Source: Gammaproteobacteria bacterium RIFCSPLOWO2_02_FULL_56_15
GTDB taxonomy: Bacteria; Pseudomonadota; Gammaproteobacteria; Eutrophobiales; Eutrophobiaceae
DNA length: 5,582 bases
Direction of reading: 5' to 3'
Assembly: GCA_001801825.1 (NCBI GenBank)
Contig: MGYR01000024.1
Location: forward strand, 2,955-8,536
Part shown: piece after piece, positions 1-4,781 of the stretch
Numbering within the stretch: position 1 is the first letter of the stretch
How the letters are laid out: every line of letters begins with the position of its first letter
The notes under the pieces: generated by a model
Seen by the model: the letters and a program-made list of their open reading frames with translations, nothing else
Databases searched by the model: none
Told to the model about the DNA's origin: nothing
Program-made: the position numbers and the translations under genes

Positions 1-1
1 C

Positions 2-433
2 TATGGTCTGGCGATCAATTCCTTGATCGGCCTGCTGATGTTGATGGGGATCGTAACGAAGAACTCCATCCTGCTGGTGGAATACGCCATCATGGCGCAG
101 GAAAAGTACGGCATGGGCCGCTTCGATGCGCTCATCGATTCCTGCTCCAAGCGCGCCCGTCCCATCGTTATGACTTCCATCGCCATGATCGCGGGCATGA
201 CGCCGGTGGCCATGGGCTGGGCCGGCGATCCGAGTTTCCGCTCGCCCATGGGAGTCGCGGTAATTGGTGGACTGACTGTATCCACCGTCATGAGCCTGTT
301 CATCGTCCCGGTGGTGTTCACCTTCGTTGATGACATCCAGCAGTGGTTCCTCCGCATGTTCGGGGTCGGACCGGCTGCCGGGATGAGTGCGACCTTGCCG
401 GCAACCGGGGGCCTCTCACGGTCTTCAGTCTGA
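2..433 (+). CDS. RND-family efflux permease (AcrB/HAE or CzcA-like), C-terminal end only
   Basis: This is the last 143 codons of an inner-membrane proton-driven efflux pump that would work with a periplasmic adaptor and an outer-membrane channel. The frame is open from the left edge and stops with TGA at 431-433. Visible family hallmarks are the KNSILLVEYA segment of the penultimate membrane region, then RPIVMTSIAMIAGMTPVAMG, then a glycine-rich AVIGGL followed by a hydrophobic helix ending in PVVFTFVDD. This order is typical of the last three helices of RND permeases. Full-length members are about 1,000-1,050 residues, so roughly 86% lies outside the window. The residues after the last helix (MFGVGPAAGMSATLPATGG...) form a short polar, low-complexity cytoplasmic tail. 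The proton-relay residues lie upstream and the substrate class cannot be told from this end. Family assignment is very secure; the exact subfamily is not. Confidence 0.95.
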   Translation, partial: YGLAINSLIGLLMLMGIVTKNSILLVEYAIMAQEKYGMGRFDALIDSCSKRARPIVMTSIAMIAGMTPVAMGWAGDPSFRSPMGVAVIGGLTVSTVMSLFIVPVVFTFVDDIQQWFLRMFGVGPAAGMSATLPATGGLSRSSV

Positions 434-456
434 GCGATGGCGCGTGGATAATCATG

Positions 457-518
457 TGCCGGGCAACCGCCGGTAACGGCGCAAAACCCGCTCACCGTTA
501 CCAGACACAGGCCCGGCA
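457..518. repeat. Nested inverted repeats in the convergent gap
   Basis: Two perfect 8-bp inverted repeats are nested. The outer pair is TGCCGGGC (457-464) with GCCCGGCA (511-518). The inner pair is GGTAACGG (472-479) with CCGTTACC (495-502), leaving a 15-nt loop. RNA from either strand could fold into a two-tier stem with an internal bulge. It lies between the ends of two convergent genes, where a bidirectional transcription stop would be expected, but neither side has a T-tract, so a canonical intrinsic terminator is not supported. Confidence 0.45.
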
Positions 519-534
519 AAATCCGGTTCCGTGA

Positions 535-897
535 TTAACGATCCAAGCTGGCTTCCGTAGCGCACTCCTTCCTGCCTTGCAGCGCGGTCAAGGTCTCGAT
601 TCGCGCATGGGCGGCTTTTGAGGCGCTGGAATAATTCGCTTGTTTCGCGATGACGTTGAACGGGAACCAGAGCACGCCGTCAATCACATCGGCGCTGGTC
701 ATGTCTTTCTTATCCGTTTCAACTCCTGCTATGATTGAATTTACCCGCTGGATCTCGCGGTCAATATCAGCGCAGCTCAGCAACTCATCGTTGCTGCCGG
801 TAGACTTGACGACTTCGTGGCTTGCGCTGCTGGCGCACCCGTAGCCGACCGTGCCAGCCAGGCAGGCGGCAAGTACCGCATGGAATGTTGATTTCAT
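535..897 (-). CDS. Small putative lipoprotein, unknown function (120 aa)
   Basis: I do not recognise a named family. The start ATG (895-897) is preceded on the minus strand by GAGGGG about 6 nt upstream (904-909), a good ribosome site. Residues 1-20 form a signal peptide with a weak lipobox ending in GYG-Cys21, so the mature protein is probably lipid-anchored. After a polar Ser-rich linker (22-40) comes a domain with Cys42 and Cys112, able to form a periplasmic disulfide. Between them are a charged helix (about 44-64), a short hydrophobic segment VLWFPFNVIAKQA (75-87) and a second Ala-rich helix (91-109). The architecture (Cys-Ala-Asp/Glu-rich helix, hydrophobic hairpin, Ala-rich helix, terminal Cys) recalls many small proteobacterial lipoproteins of unknown role. 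The gene is convergent with the efflux permease and not in an operon with it. The lipoprotein call is fairly good; function is unknown. Confidence 0.75.
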   Translation of the reverse strand: MKSTFHAVLAACLAGTVGYGCASSASHEVVKSTGSNDELLSCADIDREIQRVNSIIAGVETDKKDMTSADVIDGVLWFPFNVIAKQANYSSASKAAHARIETLTALQGRKECATEASLDR

Positions 898-1062
898 GGA
901 TTTCCCCTCTTAAGGTTGTATTGAATACCTGGCATCGGAACGCACCTAAGTACGAACTCAGGTCCTGTTTTTCTGCCATCGAGGAAATCATAGGCAAGCC
1001 ATCCGGCGATGACAGCCTACAGATTGCTTACAGATGACATGCAAGCCGGACGCCTGGGGGTG

Positions 1063-1114
1063 AGGTCCGGGGTCGTGGTAGGTGCGGGGTCGAGGTTAGG
1101 TCCGGGGTCGAGGT
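1063..1114. repeat. Three tandem 17-18 bp GC-rich units
   Basis: Three near-identical copies of AGGTSCGGGGTCGWGGT lie head to tail at 1063-1079, 1080-1097 and 1098-1114, differing at two positions. A related fragment, TTGGGGTCGG, recurs at 1174-1183 inside the 3' end of the neighbouring HepT gene. There are no spacers, so this is not a CRISPR array. The gene-free stretch 898-1159 holds these units and the adjacent hairpin and nothing else I can support. Confidence 0.7.
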
Positions 1115-1117
1115 GTG

Positions 1118-1150
1118 GGGGGTCAGACCCGATGTCTGGGTCTGACCCCC
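1118..1150. repeat. Perfect 13-bp inverted repeat (hairpin)
   Basis: GGGGGTCAGACCC (1118-1130) pairs perfectly with GGGTCTGACCCCC (1138-1150) around a 7-nt loop, GATGTCT. It directly follows the three tandem units and ends 9 nt before the hepT stop codon, so it lies just downstream of the TA operon. On the plus strand it is followed by TATATTTCTTT, a weak U-rich tract. On the minus strand, the direction in which the operon is read, what follows is GC-rich, so intrinsic termination of hepT is doubtful. From memory, short GGGTCTGACCCC-type palindromes occur as dispersed elements in some proteobacterial genomes; I could not verify this. Confidence 0.75.
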
Positions 1151-1159
1151 TATATTTCT

Positions 1160-1540
1160 TTACTGGTCGGAACTTGGGGTCGGATCTGGCCTCAGTGAGT
1201 CTTTTAAGCTGCGCAAATCAAGTAGCAACGCCGGAATATCGGACCGAATTATGCTCCAGAGCGTATCGTTATCAATGCCCAGATAGCCATGAATAAGCCG
1301 GTTGCGCGTGGCAACGATGGTGCGCCAGGGAATGTGAGGCGCAGCATCACGGATATGTTGGGGAATATGGGTGGCCGCTTCGCCGGTGAGTTCGAGATTG
1401 CGCACCGTAGCATCATAGTTGAGGCCACTGGCCTCGAAGCGCGGTTGATCCAAACCTTCGGTGTAGGCAAGCACTTTCCCCGCGAACGAGATCATGTCAT
1501 CGAGATAAAAGCGCCATTCGCGCACTGGCGTGTCAGACAT
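1160..1540 (-). CDS. hepT: HepT-like HEPN toxin (DUF86), TA module
   Basis: This is a HEPN-domain toxin of the MntA/HepT type II (or VII-like) toxin-antitoxin class. Characterised HepT proteins are RNases that are silenced when their partner nucleotidyltransferase adds AMP to a tyrosine near the active site. The 126-aa all-helical protein carries the diagnostic R-X4-H-X-Y motif: Arg79, His84 and Tyr86 in RNRLIHGY. His/Arg are the expected catalytic residues and Tyr86 the expected modification site. The family's N-terminal pattern (WRFYLDDMISFAGKV, 9-23) and the central helix RNLELTGEAATHIP (47-60) are also present. Length fits the usual 110-140 aa. The ATG overlaps the end of the antitoxin gene (ATGTCTGA, 1533-1540), implying translational coupling. 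The last residues (RPDPTPSSDQ) are low-complexity and encoded by sequence resembling the nearby tandem repeats, so the tail may be a recent addition. Activity is inferred from the motif. Confidence 0.92.
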   Translation of the reverse strand: MSDTPVREWRFYLDDMISFAGKVLAYTEGLDQPRFEASGLNYDATVRNLELTGEAATHIPQHIRDAAPHIPWRTIVATRNRLIHGYLGIDNDTLWSIIRSDIPALLLDLRSLKDSLRPDPTPSSDQ

Positions 1541-1823
1541 GCACGGCTTCCCGTTCGATATAAGGACGAAGTTCCGGACGCAATGCCTTTTCGGTGACTA
1601 AATCCACCGGGCAGCCAAGCAGATCTTCCAGGTAAAACTGGACACCAAAATAGCGTTGCGACGTGGCAGGGCCATCAAAGGCAACGAGCACATCTACATC
1701 GCTGCCGGGGTGAGCAGCATCGCGTATCGTGGACCCGAACAGTGCAAGTTGCGTCACGCCGAATCGATGCATCAATTCGGATTTGTGTTCGGTCAGCAGG
1801 GCTAAGGTTTGATTGCGGTCCAT
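1533..1823 (-). CDS. mntA: MntA-like minimal nucleotidyltransferase antitoxin
   Basis: This is a minimal DNA-polymerase-beta-type nucleotidyltransferase, the antitoxin partner of the adjacent HepT toxin. In characterised pairs it transfers AMP from ATP to a HepT tyrosine. The 96-aa protein has the G-S-X10-D-X-D signature: Gly30-Ser31 and Asp42/Asp44 (LFGSTIRDAAHPGSDVDV), the metal-binding core. A third acidic residue, Asp74, lies in the strand CPVDLV (71-76), as the fold requires. All three carboxylates appear intact, so the enzyme should be active. The start ATG (1821-1823) is preceded by AAGGTAC about 5-10 nt upstream. It is the first gene of the operon and its stop overlaps the toxin start by 8 nt, so antitoxin is translated ahead of toxin. 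A plausible promoter lies at 1853-1881. The assignment by motif plus neighbour is strong; the modification chemistry is inherited from family knowledge. Confidence 0.92.
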   Translation of the reverse strand: MDRNQTLALLTEHKSELMHRFGVTQLALFGSTIRDAAHPGSDVDVLVAFDGPATSQRYFGVQFYLEDLLGCPVDLVTEKALRPELRPYIEREAVHV

Positions 1824-1852
1824 AAAAGTACCTTGGGTCGGAACATTGCTTA

Positions 1853-1881
1853 TTAATAAATATCGCCCGCTTAACTGCTAA
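1853..1881 (-). promoter_or_regulatory. Candidate sigma70-type promoter for mntA-hepT
   Basis: On the minus strand TTAGCA (1876-1881, 4/6 match to TTGACA) is followed after exactly 17 nt by TATTAA (1853-1858, 4/6 match to TATAAT). Transcription would begin near 1846, giving a leader of roughly 23 nt that contains the ribosome site. Spacing and position are good but the hexamers are only moderate, and the surrounding sequence is AT-rich, which raises the chance of a false match. Confidence 0.35.
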
Positions 1882-1946
1882 CCGACATCAATATAAGCAC
1901 AGTATGGACGACAGGCATTAGTGAGACAAGCCTGAATCTTGAGGGT

Positions 1947-1973
1947 TGAATCGCCCCGGGAATGCCGGAGACT
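1947..1973. mobile_element. Possible solo insertion-sequence terminal end
   Basis: The segment starting TGAATCGCCCCGGG and continuing through GCCGGAGACT resembles the terminal inverted repeats of some IS3-family elements (TGAA-CGCCCCGGG-CCGGAGA type) as I remember them. No transposase frame and no matching opposite end are found in the window, so at most this is a remnant or solo end. It sits in the 252-nt gene-free spacer 1824-2075, which otherwise holds only the candidate mntA promoter. The recognition is from memory and unverified. Confidence 0.3.
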
Positions 1974-2075
1974 GTTTTGTTTGAGTCAAGCCGCTTGGCA
2001 TGACCCTTCCTGTTGTCATATCAATATTTTCCATAGCACAAGTGGATTGCAAGTATTAACGTCAAGCATGGGTCC

Positions 2076-3005
2076 TCAAATCACCCAATGACCCACATCA
2101 TCACGGAATTGAGGTGGTTCATTCGGTATATGGATGTCTGTTCTGTGCCAGAAAGCTAACTCCTCCTGAGCTTTCCCATGACCCGCATTGGCAGCAATGC
2201 ATAGTAGTTCCCATGCTTCAGAACTCTTCAGAGAAATGTACTCGTTGCCACGTTCATATGCTGTTACTACATTTGGATCATACACTGTAATTGCAGCCTC
2301 TTTCTTCTGCCTCTCTTCCTCCCTATCCGCCTCCCATTCACTTATGGGACTAGCATTCTGCAACTCCCCACCTTCTATATATGTTGTTAGTTGCTGGGCC
2401 ATTTCCCTGCACGCTTGTCCCTCTGAATTTGCGATTTTTAACGGCAATGGCAAGAGAAAGCCCACAATTACATTTTTACCGCTTGATACCGCATTAGTTA
2501 CACGGGAATTTTCAATATCATTCAGATCCCAAACAATTGTTGCAATAGTAGTCGTTTCATCTACAGATACCATGCCATAACAGCCACTGAAATCCATGGC
2601 GAAACCACACCAAAATGCACCTTTATCATCATGTAAATTAGTGTTTAACCCGACCACTGATACCACATACCTGATTCCCATGCTTTCGATGCGGGCCTTA
2701 ATGCCAGGCTTAGCAAGAAATGCCGAGAATTCTTCAACAGTATCCGGAGCATATTTTGGTTCAAAGAAGGGGAAGAGCGAATCTCTGAATTCCATCCCTG
2801 TCAGAACTGTACGCTCAGTATCTAATCCACGCAGTTCCTTTGTCAGACACTTTTCATCTTGATTATTTAATTCGCCACCAATTGCAATAAATACAGCAAT
2901 GCCATCATTTGCAGCGATTGCATTACCTGAAAAGCATGATCCCATGATGATTGAAATGAGAAAAATCCGACTGATGAAACATTTTATACTGCTCAGGCTT
3001 TTCAT
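2076..3005 (-). CDS. Exported protein with a C-terminal Sel1-like repeat, unknown function
   Basis: This is a 309-aa exported protein of unknown function. Residues 1-31 form a signal peptide: an n-region with Lys/Arg, hydrophobic FLISIIMG, and a likely signal peptidase I site AIA|AND at 31. A Cys at 24 after MGS gives a poorer alternative lipobox. Residues 33-210 form the main domain, with VRYVVS-like strand IRYVVSVVGL (111-120), Cys133 and Cys142 nine residues apart, then strand TIATIVWDLND (153-163) and hydrophobic VGFLLPLPLK (181-190). This layout, with an Asp after VW and a PLPL hinge, recalls a group of uncharacterised proteobacterial envelope proteins. A charged helix (222-238) leads to one Sel1-like unit, EAWELLCIAANAGHGKAQEEL (263-283), a fold used for protein binding. 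The ATG overlaps the stop of the upstream lipoprotein (3002-3005), and AGAGGAGG lies 9 nt upstream of it. Base composition is AT-richer than in the flanking genes. Confidence 0.8.
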   Translation of the reverse strand: MKSLSSIKCFISRIFLISIIMGSCFSGNAIAANDGIAVFIAIGGELNNQDEKCLTKELRGLDTERTVLTGMEFRDSLFPFFEPKYAPDTVEEFSAFLAKPGIKARIESMGIRYVVSVVGLNTNLHDDKGAFWCGFAMDFSGCYGMVSVDETTTIATIVWDLNDIENSRVTNAVSSGKNVIVGFLLPLPLKIANSEGQACREMAQQLTTYIEGGELQNASPISEWEADREEERQKKEAAITVYDPNVVTAYERGNEYISLKSSEAWELLCIAANAGHGKAQEELAFWHRTDIHIPNEPPQFRDDVGHWVI

Positions 3006-3661
3006 TGTGATAGGCCTCCTCTAGTTCCTCCTTCTTTTTCCAATGTATTTAACCAGTTTGATATTTCCGGGAGAGTCGAGAACTCAGCGTAAAACTGTGC
3101 GGCAATCTCTCGTGTCGCAGAATCAAACAACTCCCGTGCTTGATCATTAAACGAAAATATGGTTCTAACCTTTAATACGGGCGGGGGATTAGACTGTATT
3201 GAAAACGTCAATATCTCATCACCATCGGGCAGGTATAATTTGACGTTGTAAGTCAGAGAAAGGCTGAATGACCATTGAATCCCATTAATGACTGCACCGT
3301 AATGGATACTGACTAGTGATGGTTCAAGGATGGCATCAACATCTTGCTTGCTTAGTTCTTCCGGACTATTGGGATCAATGTACACAACATTACTGAACAT
3401 CGAGGTCGTCAATTGATCAAACAGGCTGATATTTGCAAGGCCAAGGGATAAGTCCAGATCCGCTATATATTCGATCACGGATACTTTTTGAGTGTGTTTA
3501 GCCGTTTTGAATTCATCGGTGTAAAGAACACCCACGGTGACCGGTAGTTTTTCCAGGACCGGCGCAGGAAGAACAACATCTCCCATTTCCGTTTTTACCG
3601 GCACTGCACACCCGGCAGCGAGCAGTATCAGTGGTAGCATTAAGAGCAAATATCGACCCAT
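3002..3661 (-). CDS. Uncharacterised outer-envelope lipoprotein (219 aa), first gene of a coupled pair
   Basis: This is a predicted lipoprotein of unknown function. I chose ATG at 3659-3661 over one 15 nt upstream because GAGGGGGGAT sits 4-13 nt before it, whereas the upstream ATG lacks a ribosome site. The signal peptide MGRYLLLMLPLILLAAG ends at Cys18 (lipobox LAAGC). The next residue, Ala19, is not Asp, which favours outer-membrane sorting in enterobacterial-type Lol systems. The mature part begins with a Pro/Val-rich stretch (20-40), then strand VTVGVLYTDEF (41-51) and helix ANISLFDQLTTSMFSNVVYI (76-95). The latter resembles the 'sLFDqvf.sMF..vv' signature I recall from uncharacterised proteobacterial lipoproteins. 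DAILEPSLVSIHYG (109-122) and a beta-rich region with YNVKLYLPDGDEI (138-150) follow. The topology is reminiscent of CsgG/LpoB-like lipoproteins, without demonstrated homology. A 4-nt ATGA overlap couples it to the downstream Sel1-repeat gene. Confidence 0.8.
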   Translation of the reverse strand: MGRYLLLMLPLILLAAGCAVPVKTEMGDVVLPAPVLEKLPVTVGVLYTDEFKTAKHTQKVSVIEYIADLDLSLGLANISLFDQLTTSMFSNVVYIDPNSPEELSKQDVDAILEPSLVSIHYGAVINGIQWSFSLSLTYNVKLYLPDGDEILTFSIQSNPPPVLKVRTIFSFNDQARELFDSATREIAAQFYAEFSTLPEISNWLNTLEKEGGTRGGLSQ

Positions 3662-3754
3662 GCGATCCCCCCTCATTAAATGGTTATTACCAATTCATGC
3701 TCCGTTTACATACAGATTTAAGGAGCCTCTGATTACACCTGCAAAAAATAATCA

Positions 3755-4015
3755 TTATGTTGACACTGCCTTCTCTCGCCGGCGGACCACAAGGAGTACC
3801 AGAATCATCATGAGGCCCAGAGCACAAGCAATAGCAATTCTCATCGGATAATAAAGCAATGAATTTGCACGAAGGATATAGGGTTCCCAGGTGAAATTAT
3901 CCGGCGAAAATTTCCATTGCAGGACGCCCGGCTCAAAGAGATATCTGTTTTTTGATCCCGTACGTACAGATCTGACTACTGCACGTTCATGGCGAGATCC
4001 CCACCAGGATGATCC
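3755..4015 (-). other. Unassigned open frame ending in a membrane helix; possible gene remnant or small membrane protein
   Basis: The gene-free stretch 3662-3975 contains, on the minus strand, an 86-codon stop-to-stop frame (stop TAA at 3755-3757) that reads as if it were once coding. It has a soluble Trp/Phe/Pro-rich part, YLFEPGVLQWKFSPDNFTWE, then a helix MRIAIACALGLMMILVLLVV, then RRREKAVST, the positive tail expected of a C-terminal membrane anchor. There is no ATG or GTG before the helix; the first ATG (3842-3844) would give only 29 residues and has no ribosome site, and the TTG upstream is no better. The frame overlaps the 3' end of the neighbouring lipoprotein gene. I read it as a decayed C-terminus or, less likely, a single-helix small protein with an unusual start. 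No family recognised. Confidence 0.3.
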
Positions 4016-4404
4016 TTATCGGATGCCAGTAAGTTAGTGGCCTCCAGTTCCAGCCGGGCGTCGGCGACAACCTGACGGCAATTTTTCGAACTATATAGCA
4101 CTTTCACCCAGGACAGCAGGGGCAGATGGTCGCCAACACTGACAATGAAGGCACTGTCGAGCAGGGTCCCGCAGGCATCCAGGATCTGCTCTTCGGCAGT
4201 GTAGATCCGCTCCGGTACGTCTTCATCGCCGGTTTGCGAAAGGGTCGCAATCGCATTCAGGGCGCCGCTGGCTTCGCGGACCGTATATTTTACGCTGGCA
4301 CACCCGGATGCGAGCGCCAGTACCATCAGGGCAGCCATGATCCTGCCTGACCGAGGTCTGTCAGTTACTGTATGGATTATCCCCGTACGTGTTGTGGTTC
4401 TCAT
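3976..4404 (-). CDS. Small putative lipoprotein, unknown function (142 aa)
   Basis: This is a predicted lipoprotein of unknown function. The ATG at 4402-4404 is chosen because AGGTGA lies 5 nt upstream on the minus strand; a GTG three codons earlier is part of that ribosome site. The signal sequence has an unusually long basic n-region (five Arg in residues 1-21), a core MAALMVLALASG and the lipid-attachment Cys35. A second Met at 23 would give a compact signal peptide but has a poorly spaced ribosome site. The mature protein begins ASVKYTVREASGALNAIATL, followed by an acidic stretch (59-74) and Cys78 and Cys109, likely disulfide-bonded in the periplasm. LSWVKVLYSSKNCRQVVADARLELEA (97-122) looks helical. 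It stops 314 nt before the next minus-strand gene, so joint transcription is uncertain, and is divergent from the PQQ dehydrogenase. Composition is GC-rich like the flanks and unlike the 2076-3661 pair. Confidence 0.72.
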   Translation of the reverse strand: MRTTTRTGIIHTVTDRPRSGRIMAALMVLALASGCASVKYTVREASGALNAIATLSQTGDEDVPERIYTAEEQILDACGTLLDSAFIVSVGDHLPLLSWVKVLYSSKNCRQVVADARLELEATNLLASDKDHPGGDLAMNVQ

Positions 4405-4650
4405 CGTTTTCACCTGTCGCTAATGCTTCGGTCTGTTTCCGGATGTTCAATCACAGTTGAATCACCATCAGCGGAAAGTCTAGGTGCTCTCCGGCCAGCG
4501 TGAAACATACAGAGTACTTACAGAAGCGCGAATGTGGACACCCAACGAAAGGCCGGATGTTGGGTTCAGAGCAATTTAATAATGCCGAAATGAAAGTTCA
4601 CATTCTTTGCACGGTTCTGGTTTAGCTTGGATGAAACATGCGCGGCATTC

Positions 4651-4662
4651 GCGATGCATCGC
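4651..4662. promoter_or_regulatory. 12-bp perfect palindrome in divergent spacer
   Basis: GCGATGCATCGC is a perfect 12-bp palindrome within the 377-nt spacer between two divergently transcribed genes, 120 nt upstream of the dehydrogenase start. A dimeric repressor or activator could bind such a site, but no second copy or consensus is recognisable. A weaker TTCAA-N6-TTGAA inverted repeat lies at 4446-4461 on the lipoprotein side. The rest of the spacer shows nothing I can support apart from the candidate -10 element. Confidence 0.25.
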
Positions 4663-4709
4663 AGGCAGACGCGACGGTAGCATTTATGGATGTTGAATAT
4701 CCACAGTCA

Positions 4710-4718
4710 TGCTATGCT
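4710..4718 (+). promoter_or_regulatory. Candidate extended -10 element for the PQQ dehydrogenase
   Basis: TGCTATGCT fits an extended -10 (TGnTATnnT). No good -35 lies 17 nt upstream, which extended -10 promoters tolerate. Transcription would start near 4725 and leave a leader of about 57 nt before the GTG start. The prediction is weak and rests on one motif. Confidence 0.25.
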
Positions 4719-4781
4719 TTCCGGGCTTCGATTACCGGGTTTATTATTCCTGCGACCAACGTATATTTCGGGGGACATTAC

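Noticed and set aside
1..519. A 172-codon open frame on the minus strand across the permease gene
   Set aside because: It is antisense to a frame with unmistakable RND motifs, its translation is low in recognisable structure, and it has no ribosome site I can support.
1063..1114. CRISPR array
   Set aside because: The three units are directly abutting, without spacers, and no cas-like gene is present.
1118..1150. Intrinsic terminator of the mntA-hepT operon
   Set aside because: In the operon's direction the stem is followed by GC-rich sequence, not a U-tract; only the opposite strand has a weak T-rich run, and no plus-strand gene ends here.
1009..1296. A 95-codon plus-strand frame across the repeats and hepT 3' end
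   Set aside because: Its translation is made of the tandem repeat and hairpin (Gly/Ser-rich, GSDP-type repeats), then antisense hepT; not protein-like.
2188..2580. A 130-codon plus-strand frame opposite the Sel1-repeat gene
   Set aside because: It is Ser-rich and antisense to a gene with a signal peptide, ribosome site and domain structure; no independent coding evidence.
3760..3790. Plus-strand promoter starting with the perfect TTGACA at 3761-3766 region
   Set aside because: No acceptable -10 element lies 16-18 nt downstream (sequence there is GC-rich) and no plus-strand gene follows.
3537..3851. A 104-codon plus-strand frame across the lipoprotein start region
   Set aside because: It is Arg/Thr/Ser-rich, antisense to the well-supported lipoprotein N-terminus and the membrane-helix frame, and has no ribosome site.
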